NCBI GenBank assembly: GCA_003707065.3
Contig: PPXM03000003.1
Location: 496,001 to 560,000, forward strand
Reading direction: 5' to 3'
DNA: 64,000 nucleotides
DNA from: Trigonopsis variabilis
Lineage: Eukaryota > Ascomycota > Trigonopsidomycetes > Trigonopsidales > Trigonopsidaceae
This document shows positions 54,063 to 64,000 of this stretch, one piece after another (the stretch's first letter is position 1; each line of letters starts with the position of its first letter). Position numbers and translations under genes: made by a program. The notes beneath the pieces were generated by a model. That model made no database searches. It was not told the DNA's origin and worked only from the letters and a program-made list of their open reading frames with translations.

Positions 54063-56966
54063 ATGTCCAAACCTCCTCTGAGTCTTGATCTCAGCCAGGT
54101 GTCCCGACCGTTATCGAGGTCATCTTCCGACGATGATTCTCAAGACTTTGTTCCAGCTCGTTCTTTAGGATCTTCGTCTTCTGGATCTCCAGAATTAGAG
54201 TCGGAGTATCGCTCTGACGATTTGGATCGATTATTTTCTGATACGACGAATACCTTGGACCGGCTTGAGAATGGAGTTCCTTATTACAGCCCAAGCCAGC
54301 TAGACTCTTCAGAGATAGAAATTGAGATGTCCAATATTCAGGCTTTAAGGCGTTTATCTTTAGATTTATCATCCCTTTCTGACCCCGAAATCTGGGCGGC
54401 TGTTGAAGAAAAAAAATCGAAGCGATCCTCATCTGAATCATCCAGAATCGACTCCACCAATTCTGAAAATACAAGCCCTATCGACCAACTATGGGTTCCA
54501 GCTAGATTACATCCCGAGTTAGCTCCTTCTGAATGGCAGGATTTTCTGTCTGCTCATATGGCCGAGCTTCAAGCCTCTTCTGGGAACCAAACAGAAGCTC
54601 AGGTTGCTTTTGGAGCTGTTGGAGATGCTTATTTGGCCCCTAGGGCTCGGTCTGTTTCTCGATCAAAATCAAGACTTAGCCGTCAAGTCAGTAATATCAA
54701 CCAATATCATGATGCATCTAATGAACTTGAACTTAAGCGTCGTTCTTCACATTCTCTTGTTAATATAGCCGATTTACAGCAACTGGATCTTCCCTTGGAA
54801 ACCGAACCTGATCAAGATGCTAACCCTGACCGTCCGCTTTTCCGCCCTCCTGGTCAATCTCTTCGCCGAAGTATACGAACAAACTCGAAAAGCAAAGGTA
54901 AACGCCCAAACAGACGTCGCATTGATGGCGATTCTCCGTCTTCTCCTTCTTCCCCTATTCTCAGCATCGAATTCCATTCTTCATCGTCTCCTAATCCTCC
55001 GACGACCTCATCAGAGCTGTCTACCAGTCCTGAAGTCAAACCCGCTGCTCCTTTAACATCAGTTGAATCCCCAATTGATGGAGATCTTGGCTCTGTTGAG
55101 CATCCTCGCGCTACTCCTCAACCTGAACCCCACCAACAACTTCAGCCTCTCTCTTCAGAAGAAAATCAGAAGTCGATAATTCTCAATGAGACAACGACTC
55201 TTTCCGGTGACGTCGAAAACCTTGGTCATCGCATTGAGCCTGAAGCTAATACGGTCAATAAGAGACCATCTCTTACGAGATTAATAGGATCGAAAGACAA
55301 AGAGGAGAAGAAGGAAAAAGAGGAAAAGGGGGAAGAAAAGAAGAAGAGTGGAAAATGGAGTTGGGGTTTATTTGCTGCGGAAAGTAAACGACGTTTTATG
55401 AAAGAAAAGGATAGGGAAGGGGATAAAGAAAAAGAAAAAGAGATCGAAGGCGAGCCAGAGAAAGATAGAGAAAAGGAAAATGAGCCTTCGCGTTCGGTCG
55501 ATCTGACTGCTAAGGGACTGAATCAGCTGAATGCCACTATTGCAGAAGAGCGGAGAGATCGCGGTTTTAGAGCAGTATTTGGAAACAAGAAACGTGCAGC
55601 AACAGATGCTGCCAAAAGCGAAGAATCAGTCAGCTATGAACTACCTGATAATCGGCAAGATGCAGCATCAAGAACTGAATTGGTGGAGACTAATGTCGTT
55701 ACCTCTGGTACTAAAATGCCTTACTACTACTCACGCTTTCCAATCCATGTTGAGCGCGCAATATATCGTCTATCTCATCTGAAATTGGCTAATCCCCGCC
55801 GACCGTTGGGTCAACAGGTATTATTAAGTAATTTCATGTTCTGGTATCTTCAGCTCATTAATCAAGATCCTGTGAACCGATCATGGCAGACTCAGCATCA
55901 GGCTCAGGTTGAGGCTCGGAATAGAGAGCTTCAGCGAAGAAATCAAGAGGCTGAAAGATCTCAAGGACAAGTTCAGACACAACCAAAACAATTACAACAG
56001 GCTGCGGTAATTTCGGCAAAACACGAAAATGAACAACCATCTACTTTAGGAAGTCTGAATAGGCGTCAAGATGGTGGAGACAATGAAGGCAATAGGCAAG
56101 GTGGAATGCCTACTCTTGAAAGAAGAGAATCTAGAGAAGATGTGAGGCCTCGTAAATTGCATGATCCTGTTAGATCAGACGAGGAGCCAACACATAAGGA
56201 TCTGTCGGCCAGCAGATTGGACTCGCGGAGCAGCTATGAAGGGCCAATTGACGCCTATTCTGCTAGGACATCTTCTAGAACTCAGCCATTAGCGAAATCG
56301 CCTATTCTGGATGAATCACAAGGAGAAACTGCCAAATCAGATTCATATATCCGGACTCATCAGCGTCCTCCGAAACCTCAAGCACAACCCCGTCCTCATC
56401 GGTCATCAAGACACCGAGGTGTTCAAGGCTATCCTCCTGCTCAAGCTGGCCCGCATCATGCTTACTATCAGCATTCTGGTGTCACGCCTAGATCTCCTAG
56501 TTCTGCCGGTACCAGGATGGGTCCTCCAATGACTGGTGCTTATCCAAGAATGACAAACGCAGGCCCCTCATCGCCTGCCTATGGTCCAGTGCAAGGAGCT
56601 CAAGGATCTCGTGTTCAGACACATCCTACTATGCATAATGGTCCCCCCGAGAGTCATGCCAATGGCTATTACGACCAATACAGACCTCCGCCTCAATCTC
56701 AATCTAATATATATCAGCGTTCACCTAGGCATCAAATGGGAGGTTCTCCTCATAGTTACGCCAGGCAAGGACCTCCAGGTCCTCCGGGTCCTCATTCGAT
56801 GGCCCCACCTATGCGTGGTTATCAGCCGAGGAGACCAAAGCAGCTGTACAATCTTCATGGCCAGCCACTCCCCATTCCTCCGACTGGTCAACCACGATAT
56901 CCTGGCCCCTCAAAGCCGTATAGTGGCTCTAAGGTGCCATCCTATCCTCCAGAAGGAGCAGCATAG
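54063..56966 (+). CDS. ZDS1: Zds1/Zds2-like protein (PP2A-Cdc55 regulator)
   Basis: Intronless, 967 aa from ATG 54063 (MSKPPLSLDLSQ). An N-terminal Ser/Asp-rich part contains LWVPARLHPELAPSEWQDFL (about 138-158), a conserved Zds box. A Lys/Glu-rich low-complexity block follows. The Zds C-terminal domain is at about 550-605: RFPIHVERAIYRLSHLKLAN then LGQQVLLSNFMFWYLQLIN. Zds proteins bind PP2A-Cdc55/Pab1, keep it cytoplasmic and control mitotic entry and exit, polarity and stress. Unusually, about 360 residues of Gln/Pro/Tyr-rich disorder (with GPPGPPGPHS) follow the domain, which in yeast lies near the C-terminus. Converges with GEM1 (130 bp). Confidence 0.88.
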   Translation: MSKPPLSLDLSQVSRPLSRSSSDDDSQDFVPARSLGSSSSGSPELESEYRSDDLDRLFSDTTNTLDRLENGVPYYSPSQLDSSEIEIEMSNIQALRRLSLDLSSLSDPEIWAAVEEKKSKRSSSESSRIDSTNSENTSPIDQLWVPARLHPELAPSEWQDFLSAHMAELQASSGNQTEAQVAFGAVGDAYLAPRARSVSRSKSRLSRQVSNINQYHDASNELELKRRSSHSLVNIADLQQLDLPLETEPDQDANPDRPLFRPPGQSLRRSIRTNSKSKGKRPNRRRIDGDSPSSPSSPILSIEFHSSSSPNPPTTSSELSTSPEVKPAAPLTSVESPIDGDLGSVEHPRATPQPEPHQQLQPLSSEENQKSIILNETTTLSGDVENLGHRIEPEANTVNKRPSLTRLIGSKDKEEKKEKEEKGEEKKKSGKWSWGLFAAESKRRFMKEKDREGDKEKEKEIEGEPEKDREKENEPSRSVDLTAKGLNQLNATIAEERRDRGFRAVFGNKKRAATDAAKSEESVSYELPDNRQDAASRTELVETNVVTSGTKMPYYYSRFPIHVERAIYRLSHLKLANPRRPLGQQVLLSNFMFWYLQLINQDPVNRSWQTQHQAQVEARNRELQRRNQEAERSQGQVQTQPKQLQQAAVISAKHENEQPSTLGSLNRRQDGGDNEGNRQGGMPTLERRESREDVRPRKLHDPVRSDEEPTHKDLSASRLDSRSSYEGPIDAYSARTSSRTQPLAKSPILDESQGETAKSDSYIRTHQRPPKPQAQPRPHRSSRHRGVQGYPPAQAGPHHAYYQHSGVTPRSPSSAGTRMGPPMTGAYPRMTNAGPSSPAYGPVQGAQGSRVQTHPTMHNGPPESHANGYYDQYRPPPQSQSNIYQRSPRHQMGGSPHSYARQGPPGPPGPHSMAPPMRGYQPRRPKQLYNLHGQPLPIPPTGQPRYPGPSKPYSGSKVPSYPPEGAA

Positions 56967-57096
56967 TCCTGTTTTCCTTTTCTTTCTTTTTGCATATGTT
57001 ATATGGAGCATTTCTGCTACTAAGGATCTGTGTATGGGCTTGGACTAATGAATAGTGACTTAAAGGGAAATAATATGCTGTATATTGTACAATAAA

Positions 57097-59163
57097 TCAC
57101 GCCGTGGACGCAGGTTTAGTAGACTGCCAGATCCACGCTAATGTTACCGTGAATAGTGAACCGAGTGTAATCCATCCTAAGATTTCTCTATTTGACCAAT
57201 CCGGAGAAGGGTCTGGCTCTTGATGTATAGTGGCGGAAGACGGATACTGTGCAGCTTCTGCGAGTTCAAGGAATAGTTTTGAGGTTGACATTGTATCAGG
57301 CCATTGAGAAGAAACATGAAGAGGAGCAGGTAGGCCTAGATCGCGCGCGTAAGCCTCAGGTTGTTGAGGATAACGCTGCTGCTGTTTATCGAGATCAGCC
57401 TTAAGAGCAGCAAAAACAATAGGGATATCGTCTAGCAAAGGATACTTTTTGCGTAGTTCAGCCAAGTAAGAGAAGCTTTCAGAATCAGAAGAGTCATAAC
57501 ATAGACATATCACATCACAGGAGTCTAATTTCCTTCGATTTTCGAGTATAGCGGGTTCCAAACTGCCCAGTTCCTCGACAATCATATAACATTGCTTTCC
57601 TCCTCGCATCTCTATACTGTTTACGGCAATTCTGTTGTGAATTGAAGGAACATAAACGTTCATGAATGGTCTGTTGAGGAAAGAATCGAGAAGAGCACTT
57701 TTTCCACAGCCGGGGGGACCAAGGACAAAGCAATGAAAGACGTCACGATCGACTTTTAAAGCCCTGAGTCGATTTTTTCGTCTTCTTCTGGGTTTTGTCA
57801 CTTTGAGGGCATCAATAGCACCTTTATTTCCAGAACTTTCAAAACCAAGCCAGACCAGATAAGCCAAAGTAATCTTATGATCCAAGAAAGCCGTCATATT
57901 CCATTGAGCTAACCAACCTTGGAGCGTAATATGACCAGCTTCATTTCGGACAGTCGAATTAGGAAAATCCGTCTCCTTCCATAATTCGGGGACTCCAGGG
58001 GTAGCCCTAAATAGAGCAGCAATTTCTTCATTGTTAAGTCCACCGTCATTGTCTTTATCAAAAAGAATAAAAAGATCAACAAAGAATCTATAGCCAAGAG
58101 GGCCTAGTTCGACACTTGACCAGTATGGGACGTCGAGTTTGGGATATAAGAGCTTATCATCCAACGATAAGCTATCAGTATAAGAAAAAGCTCGCAAGAT
58201 ACCCCAAGTTGTTTCGTGTCTTCCTTTTTCTGCGTAGAGTTTATTCAACATTAAAAATCCGTACTCAGAGACTCCCATTGACAAGTCATCATTAGGACAC
58301 CATTTGGATAAGGTGCTCTTAATAATAGCCAACTCTTGAACATCCAACCGTTTTCCAAAAACTTTTTCTTGTAAATCGTTCATTTCTCTATCGTTCAAGT
58401 AGCCATCTTGATCTTTATCACTAAGGTAGAAGATTCTCGATAATGCTAACTCCGCAGCTGGCTTCAATTTTCTTTCCTTGGGATCATAAAGAGGAGTAAT
58501 TGGATGAGTGACCGCCCGTTGGCATAAATAATAAGCTTGGCTGACATTGTACTTGTCTTTGGCACTGGTTTTAATGCAGGCTTCAATTTCTTTAAATTCC
58601 TGCATGACTGGTATCATGTCATCGACATTTGATTCAGTATTAGAAGCTAAATCACATTTATTCGCGCAAACTACCACAGGAATACTGACACCAAGCGACC
58701 GGAAATAGGGCAGCCAAAAAAGTGATATACGCTCAAAGGTATAGTGATCCGAATAGACTAACCAAATCACGCTTGCTTTCCTTATTTCTGAATTCAAATG
58801 GTCTCTTTCGGATGGATCCGAGGACGTATCAATTACAGTCGTGGTCACCGCACTTGGAGCATCTGAAAAATCAGCCGGTATAGTAATAGCAGGGAGAACA
58901 GATTGTAAATTCGGAGCAAATGTTTCTTTCACTAAAACTGCTATCAGACTAGCTATTAGCAACCATCACTTGAAGTAATCGTTGTCCCCATTCAACGTAG
59001 AGGTTCGAACGATCCCATGGCCGTGAGCCTAAAGCGCGATCATGCTGCGTCTGAAGCCCTGACCTCCGTTTCTTACCTTGATTTTCCCACACCTTTTCTT
59101 AGTACAAAAAAGCAAAAGACTCATACCTTCATCTCCACATACAACAACTCTCAGATCTGACAT
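57097..59163 (-). CDS. GEM1: Mitochondrial Rho GTPase Gem1 (Miro)
   Basis: Three exons: 59163-59127, a 16-nt microexon 59092-59077, and 58948-57097; product 634 aa (yeast 662). First GTPase: GDEGVGKSS P-loop (10-18) built from all three exons. Two EF-hands (DKDQDGYLNDREM; DKDNDGGLNNEEI) frame the linker. Second GTPase: GPPGCGKSALLDSF (about 430). C-terminal anchor ITLGSLFTVTLAWIW followed by a short tail, as in outer-membrane Miro. Gem1 regulates the ERMES ER-mitochondria tether and mitochondrial inheritance. Skipping the 16-nt exon would break the frame. Divergent from the CreC-like gene, 433 bp between starts. Confidence 0.96.
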
Positions 59164-59596
59164 AATGTCCAGGTCAATTTTTTTTCCTCTATGAATCTTT
59201 CTCTACCGAGTCCATCTGATTCAGGTACTCGACTGGTTTACCTTTAGCTTTTCACTGATTACGAGCGTAAGCAATCGTAATGGCGGGGTCGGCCGTTACA
59301 CTCCGACACCGACTATATCAAATTAGCTCGTGGAGCCCCGCTCTGTTCTCTTATTTCTTCTTTTCTCATAGCATTATTATAAGAAGAGATTGAGATACTT
59401 GGATTCAATTAAATCGCCCAATTGTTAGCTTTTATACGGTGAAGCTCTCGGACTCTTTGATAGTCCATTCGACGCCTAATCAGGTATTCTGTCTCGACCC
59501 CTCTCCATAGCAACAAGGCCCGCTCTAATCCATAGACATAATCGGTGATAGACTTGGAAGGCGTTATAGTCTTGGAATCTTGAGCAATCATTCATC
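59164..59596. promoter_or_regulatory. Divergent promoter GEM1 / CreC
   Basis: 433 bp; pyrimidine-rich before the CreC start. No defined motif recognised. Confidence 0.35.
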
Positions 59597-61557
59597 ATGT
59601 TTATCATGCCTCCGCCCCCCATGCGGTCTACCCCGACTGCAATGGGATATAGTGCCCGAGATGGTCCCCTTGTGGATGCGTTTAATAGTCTAAACGAAAC
59701 GGATCGACCCGAACTGGCACTTGTTGTAAGTGAAGGTAGGTTAACCCCGGTCAATTAGTGTATTATTATACTAAGTTTATCTTTAGGTACATGGCATCTT
59801 AAGGATTCGATTTTTTTAGCTACTCCTCCTCTTCATCCTTCTGAACCTCCTCCGCCCCCACCCAACCCACTTTCAACTGCTCCTCTGCCTCTAAAAGCTA
59901 ATGTCCATATCTGCGTTTTTGCTCTCCCTGGAAAGAAAGCATCCAACAATGCCATGTCTACCCGAGAAAGAGGTTCTGTAACTGCAGAGATGTTTGGAAA
60001 TTGGTTGGGACGGTCGCCAAGGTCTTTGAATGAATTTGGTGAAGGTCGCCTGGGATCAAACTCCGTCTATTCGCTTAACTCTTCTGCGAAATCACATAAG
60101 AACCTAGGGTCTGAGCCTGGGATTTTAGAATCATCGACACTATCGACCATTCAGTCCTTAGGTAATTCGAGCTCTCGAGATAACAAAAGGAAAAAGCCCA
60201 GAAACAGTCTTGCAAAGAATAATAGCTCATTTATCTCTAGATTGGTAACTTGTGATAATATATCTAAGCGCTTGAGTGAACGAGCCAACCATGATTTCTT
60301 TCTTATTGCGAACGTTAACAGAGCCTTCAGCTGGTTGGATCTTGGGGCTTCTAATCGACATGAGCCTTTACAAAAGATCCTTACCACAAGAGCTCATGCT
60401 TCGTCCCATGATGTCAATTTATCGACCCTGGCCGCGCAACATATTGATGTCATTATTGGCTATCTTTCTTCTGATATTATTTGGTATGAACCTTATGTGG
60501 CGAAATATAATCGCATCAATAAAAATGGGTGCATTAATTCCTCTCCAGTGACTTGCATCAGATGGGTTCCAGGATCTGATAGCTTATTTGTCGCATCTCA
60601 CGCTGACGGTTCATTGGTGTTTTATGATAAGGAACGGGATGATTCAGTATTTTCTTCTTCTTCATACGATGCTCAGCGAAGTTCTCGTCATTTCAAAGTC
60701 GTTCACAGTTTATATTCACCGTTGGGAGGAGATAAGACAAATCCAGTCGCTTTCTGGACGTTTTCTAAGCGAACGATCCGAGATTTTAAGTTCTCACCTG
60801 ATGGTAAATATATAGCTGCTGTAGGAGATGACGGATACCTATATATCATCGATTTTCTGAACGAGACGCTTTTAGACGTCTTCACAGGACTATTCGGTGG
60901 TCTTCGGTGTGTAAGCTGGTCCCCAGATGGACGATACATTTGTACTGGAGGGGACGATGATCTGATTTCTGTTTGGTCCTTCTTGCCTAAGGCTCTGGTT
61001 GCGCGAGGGAGAGGCCATTCGTCGTGGGTAATGGACGTGGCCTTTGATCTTTGGAAATGCGATGATCAGACCTACCGAATTGTTTCCATCGGAGATGATG
61101 GTAAGGTAGCATTGTGGGACTTTGGCGAGGCCTCGCTTGCTCGACCACGAACAGCTCCCACGGTGCAGTCTGGAAGCGTTTCTGCTCGCAATGGACTCCA
61201 TCCCTCTAATTCGCTCGGATCTTCCACTTCTCGAAGACTGACGAGAGATCGAAGCTCAAGCTTTCATGAATGCCAGTCATATGTGACTCTCTACGATGGA
61301 GTTTATCATGCTTTGGATCCTATAAAGTCGATACCATTCCTAATTCCAGTGACAGTAAGCATATCTTAAAATAGTGCTCGTCTTACTAATTCCAGATTAA
61401 AAGCTTAGGGTTTGGTTCTCTAGGATCATTGTCTATTCAGCAAGACTTCATAAGTGTGGCAGCTAACAGTGGTGAGTGCATTTTTGCATGGTCGATTTGA
61501 TCTGACTTGATAGGTACGATATTGACATGGGAAAGGCCGATTCATGATAGGGTGTAA
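59597..61557 (+). CDS. creC: WD40 protein CreC (deubiquitinase partner)
   Basis: Four exons: 59597-59735, 59787-61354, 61396-61471, 61514-61557 (introns 41-51 nt); product 608 aa. The N-terminal segment SEGTWHLKDSIFLATPPLHP and PNPLSTAPLPLKANV is the CreC signature, followed by WD repeats (VTCIRWVPGSDSLFVASHADG, IRDFKFSPDGKYIAAVGDDG, LRCVSWSPDGRYICTGGDDD, WVMDVAFD) and a final blade in the short last exons (TILTWERP). In Aspergillus CreC stabilises the deubiquitinase CreB in carbon catabolite repression; the human relatives are WDR20/DMWD, partners of USP12/46. It is 149 bp upstream of an arrestin gene, same strand. Confidence 0.9.
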
Positions 61558-61706
61558 ATAATGGTCTATACAAAGGATATTGATGTGGTCGTTTTCGTAG
61601 TCAGTAGTGGAGACCTTTCCGGTGATCCTGCCAAAGAGTCCTCTACGGTTGTCGTGTTGATAAGCGGGGACAACCAGCTCATCTGACGACTGAGACTCGT
61701 CATACA

Positions 61707-63564
61707 ATGAATATCTTGTCTCGTTCGTCGAGCTTCGTATCATTATTTGATATAAGGTGCGTCGTTCTCGTCGTGTGGAGGTGACTGATCTCAGGCTGTA
61801 TTCGTGTCAGAATGACATTATAGTTCTCCGTGGAGGACCAGACGAGAGCTCAGGATTTTTACTAGAAGGAGCCATCGTTTTTAGTCTGTTAGACTCACAA
61901 TCTATCAAGAAGATTACACTGAGGTTATACGGAACGTTAAGAGAAAAGTATAGGCTAGGTCTGAAACGCAGCTAATGGATCAGTTGGTCAGAGAGTATAA
62001 ACACCCCTCGAGGGACAATTCATAGGACAAATCGCTATGAGAAGGTTGTTTATGAGCATGAATGGAATTTTCCTGAGAATTCCAAGGGAGTGTCTCATAC
62101 AATGGCGCAAGGTAAGTAGCCAAATCATGCGACTAGACGCATGATTTGGCTCGTGTTTACGAGATCAGCGAAACTTTAAGAAGACCATTCTGACTTGAAG
62201 GAAATTATCAATATCCCTTTGAGCTTGTGATCCCTGGCGATGTCCCTGAAACGGTCGAGGGCTTAGATGGAGCGGCCGTGGTGTACAAAATGAAGGCAAC
62301 TATTGAGCGAGGTCGCTTTTCTAATAGCCTCGTTACAACCAAGACTATCCGAATTATTAGAACACTGACCGTCGACTCTTTGGAAATCTCTCAGACTATG
62401 GCTATTGATAACGTGTGGCCTAACAAGATCGAATATTCCATCAGCATCCCTTCAAAAGGTGTATCTCTAGGTTCTTCGACTCCATTATATATGTTAATGG
62501 TGCCGTTATTGAAAGGCCTCAGCTTAGGGAAGATCGTCGTGAGTCTAAAAGAATACCACCAATTCAGTAATCCAAATGGAAACCAAAAATCTTCAATGAA
62601 GACTGTCGAGACTATTACATTTCCTGCCCCTGATCAAACCGAATTGTCTCTAGATCGCTGGGAAATCAATAAATCTTTCTCTATTCCAGCGTCTCTGGCT
62701 TCTGTGGCTCCGGATTGTGATATCTTGAAAATGATCAAAGTCCGCCACAAACTCAAGTTCGCTATAAGCTTACATAACCCCGACGGCCATGTTTCTGAAC
62801 TGCGAGCATCTTTACCAATAATGCTGTTCATTCCCCCTACGGTCACTGCCGTCTCTGATGAGGACGGGCAAGAGCGACTCCAAGGTGTGGCTGACGAAGA
62901 TGGTCTCGAACCACCTCCAAACTATGAAAGTCATGTCTTTGATCGGATCTACGCTGACTTGCCACCAAACACTTTGATCGATACTCCCCTCCCTAGTGGT
63001 GCCACTACTCCCCTCAGTCGATCTCGACGAGGATCGTTTGAGACTAATCTTAATATGACCCAAATTCATCCCTCTCAACTCCAACAAGGCCTTCAAGCAC
63101 TTCAGCAAGAATCTCAACAGGCACCCTTTCGCTCGTTATGGTCATCAAGGTCTGATTCTGGAGAGAATACCCCTCGATTTGAGGACGGCATTGCGAGCCC
63201 CGACCATCAATTTATCTCCCGACTTGGATCACCCCAAGAGGCTTCTCCTTATATGCGTGCTACTCCTTCTTCATCCACTTTAGACCTTTCAGCGTTGTCG
63301 CGGGTACCCTCCTATTCTGCAGCTATGAAATCTTCCGGCCGACCAGATTCCACCAGCGACCTTCCTGGGTATGACCAGGCCATCCATTCCGATCAAGCGT
63401 CTTCTTCAGCTGCCTCCTCGTCTAACACTTCTTCGATAAATCCTCCGCCGCCTCTTTCGAGGTCACACAGCTCCTTGGCTCGTACCAATATTCTGGAGGA
63501 GGCTGCTCGGAGATTGCGAATGAGTGGGAATGAAAGAGACAGATTCCGTGGACAAGACTCTTGA
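61707..63564 (+). CDS. Arrestin-related trafficking adaptor, CreD/Rod1-like
   Basis: Four exons: 61707-61756, 61795-61947, 61984-62111, 62201-63564 (introns 38, 36 and 89 nt); product 564 aa. Arrestin N-domain: SLFDIRLYSCQNDIIVLRGG, KKITLRLYGTLRENWSE; then the conserved GNYQYPFELVIPGDVPETVEG; arrestin C-domain to about 350. The tail is Ser/Pro-rich with a PPxY motif (EPPPNYES) and LPGYDQ, docking sites for Rsp5/HulA-type Nedd4 ligases. Such adaptors direct ubiquitination and endocytosis of transporters in response to carbon source. Intron 3 carries a 14-bp hairpin. The CreD-type identity is inferred from family and CreC adjacency. Confidence 0.88.
62118..62151. repeat. 14-bp hairpin next to the 5' splice site of arrestin intron 3
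   Basis: AGCCAAATCATGCG (62118-62131) is exactly complementary to 62138-62151, 6-nt loop. It begins six bases after the GT donor at 62112, in an intron of 89 nt, more than twice the usual length. Confidence 0.9.
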
Positions 63565-63730
63565 ATATTTGTACATTCTCCTATTTATGCTTCCTTTATG
63601 TATATATCATTCCCAGTGGGAATGGCTTTGTTTGTAGTTTGACTAATGATCCATCTCTTGCGATTCATCTCTCGTAACAGTCCGAGCCATCCTCGGGTCA
63701 AGCGCTACTGAAAATTTACCGCCTCAGACA

Positions 63731-64000
63731 ATGAATAGTCGAGGAACGCTTTTCTTGCGACGAAATATCTCAATTCCTCGACGATTTTATGGCCAAATCT
63801 TTGGAGGTCAATATGGTCAAGAATCACGGTCTCAAGAGGCCTATGGGCAGCCTACTCATTTGACTCGACCTGAATTAGTGAAGAAGAGAGAATGTAAGTA
63901 AATGGCGTCTAATACAATAAATTGATCCTAGTGACGAGAGGGATTACTCTTAAAGAATACTGTGAAAGAAGATGCAATCTTGCTGTTCGGATACCGGTGG
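63731..64000 (+). CDS. ICP55: Mitochondrial aminopeptidase Icp55 (5' part)
   Basis: Partial; runs off the window. Exons seen: 63731-63893 and 63932-64000+, 38-nt intron. N-terminus MNSRGTLFLRRNISIPRRF is an Arg-rich mitochondrial presequence with an RRFYG/FYGQ-like cleavage region. It is followed by GQPTHLTRPELVKKRELTRGITLKEYCERR, which matches the start of the aminopeptidase P domain in Icp55/XPNPEP3 (GQPTHETHP..., GI...EY..RR). Icp55 trims one residue after MPP cleavage, stabilising mitochondrial proteins. The metal site lies outside the window, so the call rests on this segment only. Confidence 0.8.

Noticed and set aside
59000-59020. B-box-like GGTTCGAAC suggesting a tRNA
   Set aside because: Flanking bases do not form a T-stem, no A-box or acceptor stem is present, and the site is inside a GEM1 intron.

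Overview
The window is nuclear DNA of an ascomycete fungus. The genes are fungal in kind (Zds, Slm, Bye1, Hse1, copper-fist and Zn2Cys6 regulators, a Ste12 with C-terminal zinc fingers, CreC, an arrestin with PPxY). Genes are closely packed on both strands, and about 48 introns can be placed by protein continuity. Most introns are only 33-42 nt, with GT...CTAAC/CTGAC...AG signals. Tiny introns together with Ste12 and CreC suggest a non-fission-yeast Taphrinomycotina or another early-branching ascomycete; this placement is an inference. No transposon, virus-like element, CRISPR array, rRNA or convincing tRNA was seen.

Layout. 1-1.08 kb: no gene. 1.1-14.2 kb: a mitochondrial DEAD-box helicase (MRH4-like), glutamate decarboxylase, a Ysc84/Lsb3 SH3 protein, a sorbose-reductase/mannitol-dehydrogenase-type SDR, an orphan reading frame, an EF-hand MscS channel, and a tandem pair of Irc24-type SDRs. 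14.7-23.8 kb: the HECT ligase Ufd4, an unknown disordered protein, F-actin capping alpha subunit, and the Golgi SNARE Sft1. 24-40.4 kb: ESCRT-0 Hse1, a PAK/Ste20 kinase, GPI transamidase Gpi16, Bye1, a ZNF830-like small protein, Tsr2, a Cue2-like Smr protein, and Slm1/2. 41-53.3 kb: Ste12, eRF3/Sup35, a Yrb30-like Ran-binding protein, a copper-fist factor, and an Rgt1-like zinc-cluster factor. 54-64 kb: a Zds protein, Miro GTPase Gem1, CreC, an arrestin-related adaptor, and the start of Icp55.

Functional links. CreC and an arrestin of the CreD/Rod1 type lie head-to-tail 149 bp apart; in Aspergillus these proteins belong to one ubiquitin-based carbon-repression circuit. Ufd4 and Hse1 are also ubiquitin-pathway proteins. 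Ysc84, capping protein, PAK, Slm and Zds all bear on actin, polarity or TORC2/PP2A signalling, but nothing in the sequence shows they are co-regulated. Sup35, Cue2-like and Tsr2 concern translation and ribosomes. Mrh4, Gem1 and Icp55 are mitochondrial.

Most unusual observations. STE12 carries two long inverted repeats: a 53-nt palindrome inside the coding sequence, and a 27-bp stem in which the last codons and the stop pair with the 3' UTR. Two 15-16-nt microexons encode the core of a zinc cluster and of a P-loop. The tandem SDR pair differs by two introns.
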